Source: Clostridium sp. BJN0013
GTDB taxonomy: Bacteria; Bacillota; Clostridia; Clostridiales; Clostridiaceae
Reading direction: 5' to 3'
DNA length: 64,000 nucleotides
NCBI RefSeq assembly: GCF_040939125.1
Contig: NZ_CP162495.1
Coordinates: forward strand, 3,720,001-3,784,000
This document shows positions 31,401 to 40,150 of this stretch, piece after piece; within the stretch, counting starts at the first letter, position 1; every line of letters begins with the position of its first letter. The notes below the pieces were generated by a model. It saw only the letters and a list, made by a program, of their open reading frames with translations. It was not told the DNA's origin and made no database searches. A program made the position numbers and the translations under genes.

Positions 31401-31859
31401 TTCCAAAGCCTGTTCTTCTGTTCTTATAGGCTCCTGTATACCCGGTATTGTAGGAACATCTGCCTTTTTAGCAACAATTTTGGATTTTATTTTATCTCCA
31501 AGCATTTCCATCATAGATGAAGTAGGTCCTATAAATTCAATACCTGCTTGTTCACATTTTTTTGCCAACTCAGGATTTTCTGCCAGGAATCCATAGCCTG
31601 GATGTATTGCGTCGATTTTTTTCTTTAAAGCTATATTTATTATTTCATCAATATCTAAATATGCCTCAATAGGCCCTTTATCGCTACTTAATAGATAGGA
31701 TTCATCCGCTTTAGTTCTAAAGAGGGCTCTTTTATCTTCCTTTGAATATATAGCAACGGTAGTTATTCCTAATTCTTCACATGCCCTAAATATTCTTATG
31801 GCGATTTCTCCTCTATTAGCTACTAGAACTCTTTTAAATTTATTTACCAAATCAACCAT
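28410..31859 (-). CDS. pyc: Pyruvate carboxylase
   Basis: It carboxylates pyruvate to oxaloacetate with biotin and ATP, feeding the incomplete TCA/glutamate route. At 1149 residues it has all domains in one chain: biotin carboxylase (1-450; ATP loop AAAGGGGRGMR near 165, catalytic GYRSAGTLEF and EMNTRIQVEHTVTE), carboxyltransferase (about 535-800; ITDTTMRDAHQSL and HLHTHDTTGN), a central allosteric/tetramer region, and the biotinyl domain with EAMKMET near 1110. There is no frameshift. It is monocistronic with its own terminator. Confidence 0.97.
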   Translation of the reverse strand: MVDLVNKFKRVLVANRGEIAIRIFRACEELGITTVAIYSKEDKRALFRTKADESYLLSSDKGPIEAYLDIDEIINIALKKKIDAIHPGYGFLAENPELAKKCEQAGIEFIGPTSSMMEMLGDKIKSKIVAKKADVPTIPGIQEPIRTEEQALEFARYCGYPVMVKAAAGGGGRGMRIVREEKDLLESYNSAKSESKKAFGSEDIFIEKYIESPKHIEVQILGDKHGNVVHLYERDCSIQRRHQKVIEFTPSIALSDEKRKEICEDALKIARSVGYRSAGTLEFLVDKHGNHYFIEMNTRIQVEHTVTEMVTGIDLVQGQILVAEGYELGSKEIGIKSQDDIKLNGYAIQCRITTEDPLNNFAPDTGRIDMYRTGSGFGIRLDGGNGFTGAVISPYYDSLLVKNISWARTFEDAIRKSIRSIKETIISGVKTNSDFLINVLKHERFIKGECDTNFIADTPELFNITPKLDPEFSIMKYIGEKVVNETRGKKPSFNVPVVPKVDENLKLSGTKQILDEQGPEGLVNWIKSQKKLLITDTTMRDAHQSLMATRVRTRDMLKIADAQSVLAKDLFSMEMWGGATFDVAYRFLKECPWERVEKLREKIPNILFQMLLRGANAVGYKNYPDNVIRDYITESAKCGIDVFRIFDSLNWLKGMEVAIDQVLKEGKIAEACMCYTGDILDSSRGKYTLKYYVNLAKEIEKTGTHILGIKDMSALLKPYAAYELIKALKDEISIPIHLHTHDTTGNGVATVLMAAQAGVDVVDLAFNSMSGLTSQPALNSVVAALQNTERDTGFNLDDLQKIANYWEDVRPVYSQFESGLKSSTAEIYKYEIPGGQYSNLKPQVESFGLGDRFEDIKEMYKKVNTLVGDIVKVTPSSKMVGDLAIFMVQNNLDENNIYEKGKNLNFPDSTVSYFQGMMGQPMGGLPEKLQKLVLKGEKPLDGRPGEFLPPEDFEKIEKYLTKKFKRKFNKQELLSYALYSDVFENYLKFIDEYGDLSRMDSDVFFYGLTEGEMCEVEIGDGKSLFMQLLDITKVNAEGCRFLVFEVNGNKRDIQIKDKLAFAGGSAVQQSEAVMADKDNEKEIGASIPGSVIKVLVKAGDEIEEGQTLIVIEAMKMETNVTANVSGVVEGVFVKEGQRVKTGELLVKLK

Positions 31860-32338
31860 CCCCTTTTATAAAAAATATATATTTTGCATATTTATTAACA
31901 ACTAGCATTAAATTTAGACAATATAATACTATTATATATAAGTATTAAAATTATTTCAATTGAATTTTATTTTTTTTATCCTTGCATATATTAATTATAA
32001 CTAATTGCCTTAAAATATCCCTATGCTATCTATATGGTAGCACATGTAAACAGACTTATAGATTTATTTCTTATGAACTAAAGCTATAGATTAAAGTAAT
32101 ATTTGCAACTTCTTTTTATACAAAAAATCAATCTCAACACAAATTATTATATATCTTAAAATTGCTTTTGTAAATAGTGTATTATATATAATAATTATGC
32201 TACTCTATATTATATGTAAATATAATAATAATAATAACATATATGAACTTTAATTTAGTGTCATATATGTCACATTTTTTTGAATTGTTTTGATCAAGTT
32301 ATTCTTAGATTCAGGTGGAGTTTAATAATAAGGAATTA
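31860..32338. other. Gap upstream of pyc
   Basis: 479 bases, about 80% AT. It must hold the pyc promoter near 31870-32000. A truncated dispersed element lies at 32294-32331, next to the tsaD stop. No riboswitch was recognised. Confidence 0.45.
32294..32331 (+). repeat. Dispersed element, 5' fragment
   Basis: TCAAGTTATTCTTAGATTCA followed by GGTGGAGTTTA matches the first 32 or so bases of the full copies, then diverges 8 bases before the tsaD stop codon. It is a truncated copy. Confidence 0.65.
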
Positions 32339-33364
32339 TTATCTTTCTCCTATCTTTAAATTTGGAATTGCATTTAAATTTAAAGAACTTGTATTTCCCC
32401 TCATGTATTCAAAATAAGCAGCACTACCTATCATAGCTGCATTATCCGTACAAAGCATGGGTTCAGGGAATAAAACATCTATTTTATTTTTACTTCCCTG
32501 GCTTTTAAATGTATCTCTAAGACAAGTATTGGAAGCTACACCACCTGCTATGGCTATTTTATTGACATTTTTTAATTTGCATGCCCTCAATGAATTATCT
32601 ACCAAAAAACTAACTACAGCTTTTTGAAAAGAAGCAGCTATATCTGCCTTATTTACATCTTCTTTTTTCATACTTTTTTGATTTAAATAATTAAGTACTG
32701 AAGATTTTAAGCCACTAAAGGAGAAATCCAGAGATTTATTATCATGAAAATTCGCTCTTGGAAATTTAATGGCATCTGGGTTTCCTTCTCTCGCTATTTT
32801 ATCAACCTTAGGTCCTCCTGGATATCCAAGGCCAATAGCTCTTGCAATTTTATCGTATGCCTCTCCTGCAGCATCATCTCTGGTTTGACCTAGCACCTCA
32901 AATTTCCCATAATCTTTCATATACACCAAATAGGTATGGCCTCCAGATACTACCAGACATACAAAAGGAGGTTTTAAATTTTTATATTGTATAAAATTTG
33001 CACTTATATGGCCCTCTATATGATTTACCCCTATTAAAGGTTTATTTAAAGCATAGGCCAATGCTTTTGCATATTGAAGTCCTACAAGAAGTGCCCCTAC
33101 AAGTCCAGGACCATAAGTAACTCCTATAGCATCTATATCTTTAAATGTTACTTTAGCTTCTTCTAAAGCCTGTTCTACTACTACACTTATAACCTCTATA
33201 TGTTTTCTGGAGGCTACCTCCGGTACTACTCCTCCAAATTTTTTATGAATATCTATCTGGGAAGATATTATATTAGACAATACACTTCTCCCATTAACTA
33301 CTACAGCTGCAGAAGTTTCATCGCAGCTGCTTTCAATGGCAAGTATTTTTAAATCTTTATCCAT
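32339..33364 (-). CDS. tsaD: tRNA N6-threonylcarbamoyladenosine transferase TsaD
   Basis: It transfers threonylcarbamoyl to A37 of ANN-decoding tRNAs, with TsaB and TsaE. The 341-residue ASKHA-fold protein starts [15 protein letters not shown], has the metal-binding HIEGHISAN near 113, a [10 protein letters not shown] phosphate loop near 138 and the C-terminal [12 protein letters not shown] near 270 and [11 protein letters not shown] near 300. All expected motifs are present. It is divergent from the RusA-like gene. Confidence 0.97.
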   Translation of the reverse strand: MDKDLKILAIESSCDETSAAVVVNGRSVLSNIISSQIDIHKKFGGVVPEVASRKHIEVISVVVEQALEEAKVTFKDIDAIGVTYGPGLVGALLVGLQYAKALAYALNKPLIGVNHIEGHISANFIQYKNLKPPFVCLVVSGGHTYLVYMKDYGKFEVLGQTRDDAAGEAYDKIARAIGLGYPGGPKVDKIAREGNPDAIKFPRANFHDNKSLDFSFSGLKSSVLNYLNQKSMKKEDVNKADIAASFQKAVVSFLVDNSLRACKLKNVNKIAIAGGVASNTCLRDTFKSQGSKNKIDVLFPEPMLCTDNAAMIGSAAYFEYMRGNTSSLNLNAIPNLKIGER

Positions 33365-33521
33365 GATTTTATACCTTTCTTAATGTTATTTAACTGTACT
33401 TATTTTATTATTAGTTTCTTAAAAATACAAGTTAATACATTAAAATACCCTATAGAAGCTAAAATTATGATATATTTAAATAACACAAGCAATAATAATC
33501 TATAATACTGGAGATAGAAAA

Positions 33522-34154
33522 ATGAATAAACCCTATGCAAAAATAATTATTAATGGTTCCCCTATATCAAAATCAAATTTTAAATTATTCAACATGCAGG
33601 GTAGAGCTATATTACCTTACAATTCAGGCAAATATCATGATAGATATGCCTTATACGAAGAACAGATAGCTTATGAATGTCGAAATCAAAATCCCGGACT
33701 AATTATATCTGAATCCTTGATAGCCTTATTGAAGGTATACTATAAAAGTAAAAAAAGACATCCTGATACAAATAATATAACCAAAAGTATATTTGATGGA
33801 ATTGAAAAAAGTGGATTAATAGTAAATGATGCTCAAATACGAAAAATAATTATAGAAGAATTTTATGATAAGAATAATCCTAGATTTGAATTAGAACTAT
33901 TTGGAGAAAGTTTATATAATGTAGAATATAAAATTTCAGAAAATCCTGTAATAAAAGAACCTATAAATTATTCACCTCCACCTAATAAAAAAAATAAACT
34001 TAAAAAAGCAGAAAAAATATTAAACTATAGTGAAGAATACATAAAATGTCACTGTGAAATCTGTGGAAAAAAGGTATCTAAGGATAATATAATATCTGGA
34101 AACAGAGGTAAAACCATACTTTGTAAAAATTGCTTTAATAAATTATTTAAATGA
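33522..34154 (+). CDS. RusA-like resolvase domain with C-terminal zinc finger
   Basis: A 210-residue protein. Residues about 1-130 resemble the RusA Holliday-junction resolvase family: KRHPDTNNITKSIFDGIEKSG near 77-97 followed by NDAQI near 101 supplies the acidic and Lys residues seen in RusA. RusA itself is about 120 residues. Here a basic linker (KKNKLKKAEK) and a CEICGKK...CKNC zinc knuckle near 176-205 are added. RusA is usually phage-encoded, but no phage genes surround this copy. Activity is inferred only from the motif pattern. Confidence 0.65.
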   Translation: MNKPYAKIIINGSPISKSNFKLFNMQGRAILPYNSGKYHDRYALYEEQIAYECRNQNPGLIISESLIALLKVYYKSKKRHPDTNNITKSIFDGIEKSGLIVNDAQIRKIIIEEFYDKNNPRFELELFGESLYNVEYKISENPVIKEPINYSPPPNKKNKLKKAEKILNYSEEYIKCHCEICGKKVSKDNIISGNRGKTILCKNCFNKLFK

Positions 34155-34160
34155 TCAAAT

Positions 34161-34214
34161 AAAATATACATAAATTTATTTATAATCTCTTAAAATAAAT
34201 TTATGTATATTTTT
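34161..34214. terminator. Bidirectional terminator between convergent genes
   Basis: AAATATACATAAATTTATTT (34162-34181) and its exact complement (34193-34212) form a perfect 20-bp stem with an 11-base loop and A/T-rich flanks. It serves the plus-strand RusA-like gene and overlaps the end of the minus-strand DUF1836 gene. Confidence 0.85.
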
Positions 34215-34833
34215 ATTCTGTAAAAAAATTATCAATTATCTTTTCAGCCATTCTCTTTTCCATATTAGCTTTTACAATTAACATAATTACAATTAATATG
34301 AGATCAATTATATCCTGCTCTTCTTTTAATTGGGTCTTATTCTCCATACTTAATTTTTCATTATTTCCTTCAATTTTCAGAATATTTTCAGTTCCAATCT
34401 TATGTTCAAAATCCTTTATAAAATTTTTTATTTCACTTTCCTCTACTTTCAGAAAACTTTTATAGATACCATTTAATTCTTCCCTGCAATCTTTTCCTTT
34501 CATTATAGATGTTACTATAGGAGAAAATAGTTTTTGTATATCACCTATAGATAGAATTTGCTTTAAATAGTATGTCAAAACTATCAATATAATATGTTGT
34601 TTAGAATACTTTTTCTTTTTAGGAGGCATAAGTATTCCTGATTTAGTATAATTATTTATCATAGTCTTAGTAAGAGTACTTTCTCCTTCTTTTCTTTTTA
34701 AATATCCTAATTTTTCTTCAATAAGAGTAGTAACCTGATCCATGTATAAATCTATGTCTGGTATATTTTCAAGCTTTAACTGTGTAAAATCTCCAAACTC
34801 CTGTATTAATTTTTCCAATGCATTTTTGTCCAT
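34213..34833 (-). CDS. DUF1836 family protein
   Basis: A 206-residue protein of the clostridial DUF1836 family. An N-terminal MerR-like helix-turn-helix appears near 55-110 (TKTMINNYTKSGILMPPKKKKYSKQ, then a helix QHIILIVLTYYLKQILSIGDI), as in these proteins. The C-terminus has a hydrophobic stretch, DLILIVIMLIVKANM, near 178, which could be an amphipathic or membrane-associated helix. The function is unknown; a regulator is plausible. It is a single gene. Confidence 0.7.
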   Translation of the reverse strand: MDKNALEKLIQEFGDFTQLKLENIPDIDLYMDQVTTLIEEKLGYLKRKEGESTLTKTMINNYTKSGILMPPKKKKYSKQHIILIVLTYYLKQILSIGDIQKLFSPIVTSIMKGKDCREELNGIYKSFLKVEESEIKNFIKDFEHKIGTENILKIEGNNEKLSMENKTQLKEEQDIIDLILIVIMLIVKANMEKRMAEKIIDNFFTE

Positions 34834-34849
34834 AAATATCCTCCTAATA

Positions 34850-34998
34850 TCAAGTGATTATATAGTTCAGGTGGAGTTTGCTTATGAGAAATGTTTTCTC
34901 CACTTGAACCTTAGAAGAACTTATCCAGGCGCGCAGCAGTGCTTATTTCCCACTTTGAAGAAGATGGGAGTATTAGCTACTGGTAGCGTTCGGATAAA
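34850..34998 (+). repeat. Dispersed structured element, copy B (best copy)
   Basis: A 149-bp unit starting TCAAGTGATTATATAGTTCA and ending CGTTCGGATAAA. Hairpin 1: GTTCAGGTGGAG pairs with CTCCACTTGAAC. Then comes a constant AGAACTTATCC whose TTATCC can pair with the terminal GGATAA. Inside that outer pairing are a mini-hairpin GCGC-AGCA-GTGC, a hairpin CCCA...TGGG around CTTTGAAGAAGA, and the constant TATTAGCTA. It sits between the DUF1836 start and the stop of the FAD oxidoreductase gene. Other full copies are at 22847-22994, 55249-55398 and 61963-62115. Confidence 0.8.
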
Positions 34999-35004
34999 AG
35001 TATA

Positions 35005-36264
35005 TCAATTTCTTTGTACATTTATAGTTATTTGTTTACATCCAGGATATTTTTCTAATAACTCTTTAGTAAATTTAACTTCTTCCATTTCTGACGGGGT
35101 AAGTATTTTCTTTTTAACGTGCATTTCCCTAACACCATCAAAATATACGGATATAAATCTATCTTTAAATACATCTGTAACCCTGAACATAATATTTACT
35201 ATCTTCTCTACATTTTCTATATTTATATACTGGGGGACCGTATATTTAACACCATAAAGAGACAAAATTTTTATTTTACTGCCATTAAATTTTTTACCTT
35301 GTATATATGCTGCCGCATTTTTTCCAGCATTTATACTTTCCAAGGTAACATTGTCAACTAAATCATGAATATGAAGTACATTGCCACAGGCAAATATCCC
35401 TTCTATACTTGTAGCTAAACTCTCATTTATCAGAGGGCCGCCAGTTATATTTGATATTTTTACTCCAGCACTTCTTAAAAGCTCATTTTCTGGAAATAAT
35501 CCTACAGATAGGATTAATGTATCACAAGGTATATATTCTTCACTTTTTGTAATAACTTTTTTATTTCTATCTATTGCAGCAATAGTTACCCCTTCTACTC
35601 TGTCCTTTCCTTTTATATCTACTATGGTATGATTTAACTTTAAAGGAATTTTAAAATCATAAAGACACTGTATTATGTTTTTTTTGATCCCACTGCAATA
35701 AGGCAAGCGTTCCACAACTGCCTTAACTTTTCCACCTTCTAACATAATTCTCCTTGCAACTATAAGGGCTACATTTCCAGAACCCAATATTACAACTTCT
35801 TTCCCCGGCATATAGCCTTCTATATTTATAAATCTCTGGGCAGAACCTGCTGTAAGTATGCCTGCACATTTACTACCAAGTATATTCATAATACCCCAGG
35901 GCCTTTCCCTACACCCTGTGGATAAAATTATAGATTTAGCCTTTATCTGAATTATACCCTCTTCTTCATTTACAGCAGTTATGATTTTATTCCTGGTTAA
36001 ATTAAATACAGTGGTATTTAATTTATATGAAACTTTCATATCTTTTATTTTATCTATAAATTCCCCCGCATATTCCGGACCTGTAAGTTCTTTCTTAAAG
36101 GCACGAAGTCCAAAGCCGCTATGTATACATTGATTTAATATTCCTCCCATCTGATTTTCCCTTTCAAGTATCAATATATCATCTATACCTTCTTCTTTTG
36201 CAGTTATAGCTGCTGCCAATCCTGCTGGTCCTCCCCCTATTATCACCAAATCATATTTTTCCAT
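35005..36264 (-). CDS. NAD(P)/FAD-dependent oxidoreductase
   Basis: About 419 residues. An N-terminal FAD motif IIGGGPAGLAAAITAKEEG lies near 6 and the NAD motif VILGSGNVALIVARRIMLEGG near 165. ILNQCIHSGFG near 48 contains a Cys typical of the opine/glycerol-3-phosphate-dehydrogenase-associated flavoprotein family. A further FAD motif, FACGNVLHIHDLVDNV, lies near 300. The substrate is unknown. ATG at 36264 follows GGAGG; the upstream in-frame start overlaps it. It is flanked by dispersed elements on both sides (34850-34998 and 36290-36363). Confidence 0.85.
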   Translation of the reverse strand: MEKYDLVIIGGGPAGLAAAITAKEEGIDDILILERENQMGGILNQCIHSGFGLRAFKKELTGPEYAGEFIDKIKDMKVSYKLNTTVFNLTRNKIITAVNEEEGIIQIKAKSIILSTGCRERPWGIMNILGSKCAGILTAGSAQRFINIEGYMPGKEVVILGSGNVALIVARRIMLEGGKVKAVVERLPYCSGIKKNIIQCLYDFKIPLKLNHTIVDIKGKDRVEGVTIAAIDRNKKVITKSEEYIPCDTLILSVGLFPENELLRSAGVKISNITGGPLINESLATSIEGIFACGNVLHIHDLVDNVTLESINAGKNAAAYIQGKKFNGSKIKILSLYGVKYTVPQYINIENVEKIVNIMFRVTDVFKDRFISVYFDGVREMHVKKKILTPSEMEEVKFTKELLEKYPGCKQITINVQRN

Positions 36265-36289
36265 ATGTAAAACCTCCAATCACCCTAAA

Positions 36290-36363
36290 TTTATCCCAAA
36301 GCCGCCATTACTAATATTCTCAGCTTCTTCAAAGTGAAATAAGTGATTCTTAGAATTATTTGA
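36290..36363 (-). repeat. Dispersed structured element, internally deleted copy E
   Basis: On the minus strand it starts TCAAATAATTCTAAGAATCA at 36363, joins directly to the second half (CACTTATTTC, CTTTGAAGAAGC, ATATTAG) and ends GGGATAAA at 36290. The first hairpin and the TTATCC strand are missing. It lies in the 5' leader of the FAD oxidoreductase gene, about 26 bases before its start codon. Confidence 0.65.
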
Positions 36364-36543
36364 CCAGATGATTTATTAGAATGATTTTTAAATTTAATTA
36401 TCATTAAATACAACTACTTCATATCTATATATTACTTTACCATATTCTTCATTAAAAGAATAATATTATAGAAAAAGGAGTCTATTTAAGATTATTATAT
36501 CTTAAAATATGACTCTCTTTATCATGTAGTATTTAATTAATCC

Positions 36544-37398
36544 TTATAAGTTATTGTGGTATTTACATGCTCTTACAATATGTTGTGTCAATATAGAAGA
36601 AGTAACTGCCCCCACTCCTCCTGGAACTGGCGTTACAATAACATTTTTTGATTCACAGCTTTTTATATCTACATCTCCACACAGTTTCCCATATTCATCT
36701 AAATTTATCCCTACATCTATAACCACAGCCTCTTCTTTAATATACCTCGAATTTATAAATTTAGCCTTTCCTATACCTACCACCAATATATCAGCTTGGG
36801 AACAAATTTTATCCAAATTAACAGTTTTTGAATGACATGTTGTAACCGTGGAATTTTCATTTAAAAGTAACATTGACATAGGCTTTCCAACTATCATGCT
36901 TCTTCCAATTACTACAGAAAGCTTACCCTCTATAGGAATATTATAATACTTTAATATTGCCATAACTGCACAGGGTGTACAAGGTGCAAAGCCCGTATTA
37001 TCCCCTGTCATTACTTTAGCCAAATTTATGGGATTAAAACAATCTATATCTTTTTCAGGTGTGATTACATATTTTATAATATTTTCATCTAATTGCTTGG
37101 GTAACGGCCTAAATATCATTATTGCATCTACATTTCTATTTTCATTGAAATTTCTTAATTCCCTGATAAATTCTTTTTGTGATATATTTTCAGGAAATTC
37201 TTTAACACATGTTTCTATTCCAACTTCATCACATCTCTTTAATATTCCCTTTTCATAAGCAAGGTCACTTGCCTTTGCTCCAACTCTTACTATAACCAGT
37301 TCAGGAATAATACCTTGTATCTTTAAATTATCCACTTTTTCAATCAAAGTTTCACTTATAGCATCTGCCACGGGTTTACCTTTAATTATCAGACCCAT
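36544..37398 (-). CDS. folD: FolD-type methylenetetrahydrofolate dehydrogenase, probably lacking cyclohydrolase activity
   Basis: It interconverts methylene- and methenyl-THF with NAD(P). At 284 residues it is normal, with ...PCTPCAVMAILKYY near 140 and the Rossmann GRSMIVGKPMSMLLL near 165, then the terminal PVPGGVGAVTSS. The active-site segment, normally YVxxK, reads AYEKGILKRC: Tyr48 is kept but the position of the catalytic Lys (Tyr+4) is Ile52. In FolD enzymes that Lys is required for the cyclohydrolase half. A separate cyclohydrolase-type gene, fchA, lies just upstream in the cluster. Confidence 0.9.
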   Translation of the reverse strand: MGLIIKGKPVADAISETLIEKVDNLKIQGIIPELVIVRVGAKASDLAYEKGILKRCDEVGIETCVKEFPENISQKEFIRELRNFNENRNVDAIMIFRPLPKQLDENIIKYVITPEKDIDCFNPINLAKVMTGDNTGFAPCTPCAVMAILKYYNIPIEGKLSVVIGRSMIVGKPMSMLLLNENSTVTTCHSKTVNLDKICSQADILVVGIGKAKFINSRYIKEEAVVIDVGINLDEYGKLCGDVDIKSCESKNVIVTPVPGGVGAVTSSILTQHIVRACKYHNNL

Positions 37399-37467
37399 AC
37401 TTATGTTCTCCTTTATATTTAAAATTTAATGCAAAGTAAATTACAATAATTATGTATAAATGTACTA

Positions 37468-38100
37468 CTATATAGAAAGTAGATCTATTACTTCGCCATA
37501 TACTTTATCTGCAATTTCAATGCCTTCCTTAATTAAAGGTTCTATTTCTGATTTTACTTTACTAACATATTCTACATCTTTTATACAATTTATATTGATT
37601 ATTACATTAAGTTGTGCCCCGATAATTGAAGCTTTTAAACACTGAACTCCTACCCCTACATCACTTATTACAAGTTTTGAACAATTGTCCACTAAAGCTT
37701 CATGAAGTTTAATTGCACTATAAGCCTGTTTAATAATATTTACAGGAACTTCACAGGCATCTTTTGAATATTTTTCCAAAGTCTTCTCTTTCATTATTTT
37801 TTCTTCTTCTGTATCTTTTGGCATTCCGTAAGCTTTGGAAAGAGGGAGAAAACATTTTGCATCTTCATCTACCATATTTAAAAGTTCTCTCTGCAGCTTA
37901 TAAGTCTTTTGTAATATAAATTCTAATTTTCCCTCATATTCTGCATATTTTTTCTTCCCTACTGTAAGATTACAAACCATACTGCCAAGTGCCACTCCTA
38001 CAGCCCCTATAAGAGCAGATGCACTGCCTCCACCTGGAATTGCATTTTTAGATCCCAAGACTTTTACAAAATCTATACAACTTTCATCTGCTAATTTCAT
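37468..38100 (-). CDS. fchA: FchA: methenyl-THF cyclohydrolase / formimidoyl-THF cyclodeaminase family
   Basis: A 210-residue all-helical protein of the cyclodeaminase/cyclohydrolase family: GGGSASALIGAVGVALGSMVCNLT near 25-48 is the conserved N-terminal folate-binding segment. In acetogens and purinolytic clostridia this protein hydrolyses methenyl-THF to formyl-THF. It lies 20 bases after fhs and 69 bases before folD, so it completes formate to methylene-THF with them. Confidence 0.92.
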   Translation of the reverse strand: MKLADESCIDFVKVLGSKNAIPGGGSASALIGAVGVALGSMVCNLTVGKKKYAEYEGKLEFILQKTYKLQRELLNMVDEDAKCFLPLSKAYGMPKDTEEEKIMKEKTLEKYSKDACEVPVNIIKQAYSAIKLHEALVDNCSKLVISDVGVGVQCLKASIIGAQLNVIININCIKDVEYVSKVKSEIEPLIKEGIEIADKVYGEVIDLLSI

Positions 38101-38120
38101 AATATTTCCTCCTGAATTAT

Positions 38121-39797
38121 TTAAAACAATCCACTTATTACTCCATTTTCATCTACATCTATTTTTTCAGCGGCAGGAACTTTCGGAAGCCCTGGCATTT
38201 TCATTATGGAACCAGTTATTGCCACTACAAAACCTGCTCCCGCGGAAATTGTAACCTGCCTTACTGTGATTTTAAATCCTGTTGGTCTTCCAAGCTTATT
38301 TTGATCATCTGTCAGGGAATATTGAGTTTTAGCTATACAAACCGGTGTTTCCCCAAAACCTAACTTTTCAAGCTCATCTATTTCCTTTTCCGCCTGATTT
38401 GTAAAGGTAACGTCATCAGCACCATATATTCTTTGAGCTATAGTTCTTATCTTATCCCTAATTGGCAATTTTTCGTCATAGGCAAATTGAAAATCATCTT
38501 TACCCTCATCTATAAGTCTCAGTACCTCTTTTGCAACTTCTATTCCACCTTCGCCGCCTTTTGCCCAAACTTCTGATAATTTTACACTTACTCCAAATTC
38601 TCTACACTTCTCTTCTACCAATTTAAGTTCAGCTTCTGTATCTGTAGGAAACACATTCACTGCTACCACTGCAGGTAACTTAAATACTTTAGTTATATTT
38701 TCTACATGCTTTAACAGATTTGGAATACCTTTTTCAAGAGTTTCTAAATTTTCATTATTTAATTCTGCCTTCGGCGTTCCTCCATTATATTTAAGTGCCC
38801 TTACCGTAGCAACTATTATTACTGCATCTGGTTTCAATCCTGCCATTCTACATTTAATATCCAGGAATTTTTCTGCACCAAGATCAGCACCAAATCCTGC
38901 CTCTGTAACTACATAATCTCCAAAATGCATTGCCATTTTAGTAGCCATTATGGAATTACATCCGTGGGCTATATTGGCAAAAGGTCCACCATGTACAAAT
39001 GCCGGCGTTCCTTCAAGTGTCTGAACTAAATTTGGTTTCAAAGCATCCTTAAGAAGTGCTGCCATAGCTCCTTCAGCCTTTAAGTCATGGGCAGTTACAA
39101 GATTCCCCTCTGTAGTATATCCCACAACTATTCTAGAAATTCTTTCTTTTAAATCATTTATGTCCGTTGATAAACAAAATATAGCCATTATTTCTGAAGC
39201 AACAGTTATATCAAAGCCATCTTCTCTGGGTATTCCATTCACCTTTCCACCTAATCCATCAATTACAAATCTAAGTTGTCTGTCATTCATATCTACACAT
39301 CTTTTCCAAACAACCCTTCTAGGATCTATGTTCAGTTTATTCCCCTGATATATATGATTGTCTATAAGAGCCGCCAATAAATTATTAACAGCAGTCATGG
39401 CATGTATATCGCCTGTAAAATGTAAATTTATATCTTCCATAGGTACTACTTGAGCATATCCCCCTCCAGCAGCTCCTCCTTTTATTCCAAATACAGGTCC
39501 CATGGAAGGTTCTCTTAGTGCAACAACTACAGATTTATGAAGTCTCGCCAGGGCATCCGCCACTCCAATTGAAGTAGTAGTTTTTCCCTCTCCGGCAGGT
39601 GTTGGATTTATAGCTGTACACAATATAAGCTTTCCATTTTTACTTTTAGTAGTTTTTAAAAGATTGTAATCAATCTTAGCCTTATATTTCCCATATAATT
39701 CAATGTCATCTTCAGAAATATTCAATTTTTTTGCAATATCCTTTATGTTTTCCATGCTGCATTCCTGTGCTATTTGTATATCTGATTTAAAATTCAT
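38121..39797 (-). CDS. fhs: Formate--tetrahydrofolate ligase
   Basis: It activates formate with ATP to 10-formyl-THF. At 558 residues, the P-loop [15 protein letters not shown] lies near 67-81, the substrate region [17 protein letters not shown] near 285 and the C-terminal [14 protein letters not shown] near 480. It is first in an fhs-fchA-folD cluster with tight spacing. The pathway here would provide C1 units for purines, serine and methionine. Confidence 0.97.
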   Translation of the reverse strand: MNFKSDIQIAQECSMENIKDIAKKLNISEDDIELYGKYKAKIDYNLLKTTKSKNGKLILCTAINPTPAGEGKTTTSIGVADALARLHKSVVVALREPSMGPVFGIKGGAAGGGYAQVVPMEDINLHFTGDIHAMTAVNNLLAALIDNHIYQGNKLNIDPRRVVWKRCVDMNDRQLRFVIDGLGGKVNGIPREDGFDITVASEIMAIFCLSTDINDLKERISRIVVGYTTEGNLVTAHDLKAEGAMAALLKDALKPNLVQTLEGTPAFVHGGPFANIAHGCNSIMATKMAMHFGDYVVTEAGFGADLGAEKFLDIKCRMAGLKPDAVIIVATVRALKYNGGTPKAELNNENLETLEKGIPNLLKHVENITKVFKLPAVVAVNVFPTDTEAELKLVEEKCREFGVSVKLSEVWAKGGEGGIEVAKEVLRLIDEGKDDFQFAYDEKLPIRDKIRTIAQRIYGADDVTFTNQAEKEIDELEKLGFGETPVCIAKTQYSLTDDQNKLGRPTGFKITVRQVTISAGAGFVVAITGSIMKMPGLPKVPAAEKIDVDENGVISGLF

Positions 39798-40150
39798 TCA
39801 AAGTACCCCCCGTCTCTATTTTTATCATTTAATTCACTTTAAAATGTTAAAATCTTAACGATATCATAAGTAAAATATATAAAAGACATTTTTTATCCAA
39901 AATATATTTTATATATTAACATATTAACAAAGGGCTTGCAAAGAAATATACTTTAATATAAAGTTCCATTCTCTTGTTTTATTTTTTGCTTATACCCATA
40001 TAATAAAACATTCTGATAAAATTTTTTATAGCTGCAATTTCTTTCTTATAATTTTTCGAACTCAGGTGTTTTTGGTAATAAACAGAACTTACACAAGAAA
40101 TTAAAATTAAGATATATCGGTACTTTTACAACTCAAGATCTTCCAAGAGG
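39798..40150. other. Gap upstream of fhs
   Basis: 353 bases. No ORF or riboswitch was recognised; in particular I saw no THF-riboswitch core. It should hold the fhs promoter and the end of the aminotransferase transcript. Confidence 0.4.

Noticed and set aside
36290-36363. Riboswitch for the FAD oxidoreductase gene
   Set aside because: The sequence matches the second half of the dispersed element and no known aptamer.
39798-40150. THF riboswitch upstream of fhs
   Set aside because: No matching conserved core was seen on the minus strand.
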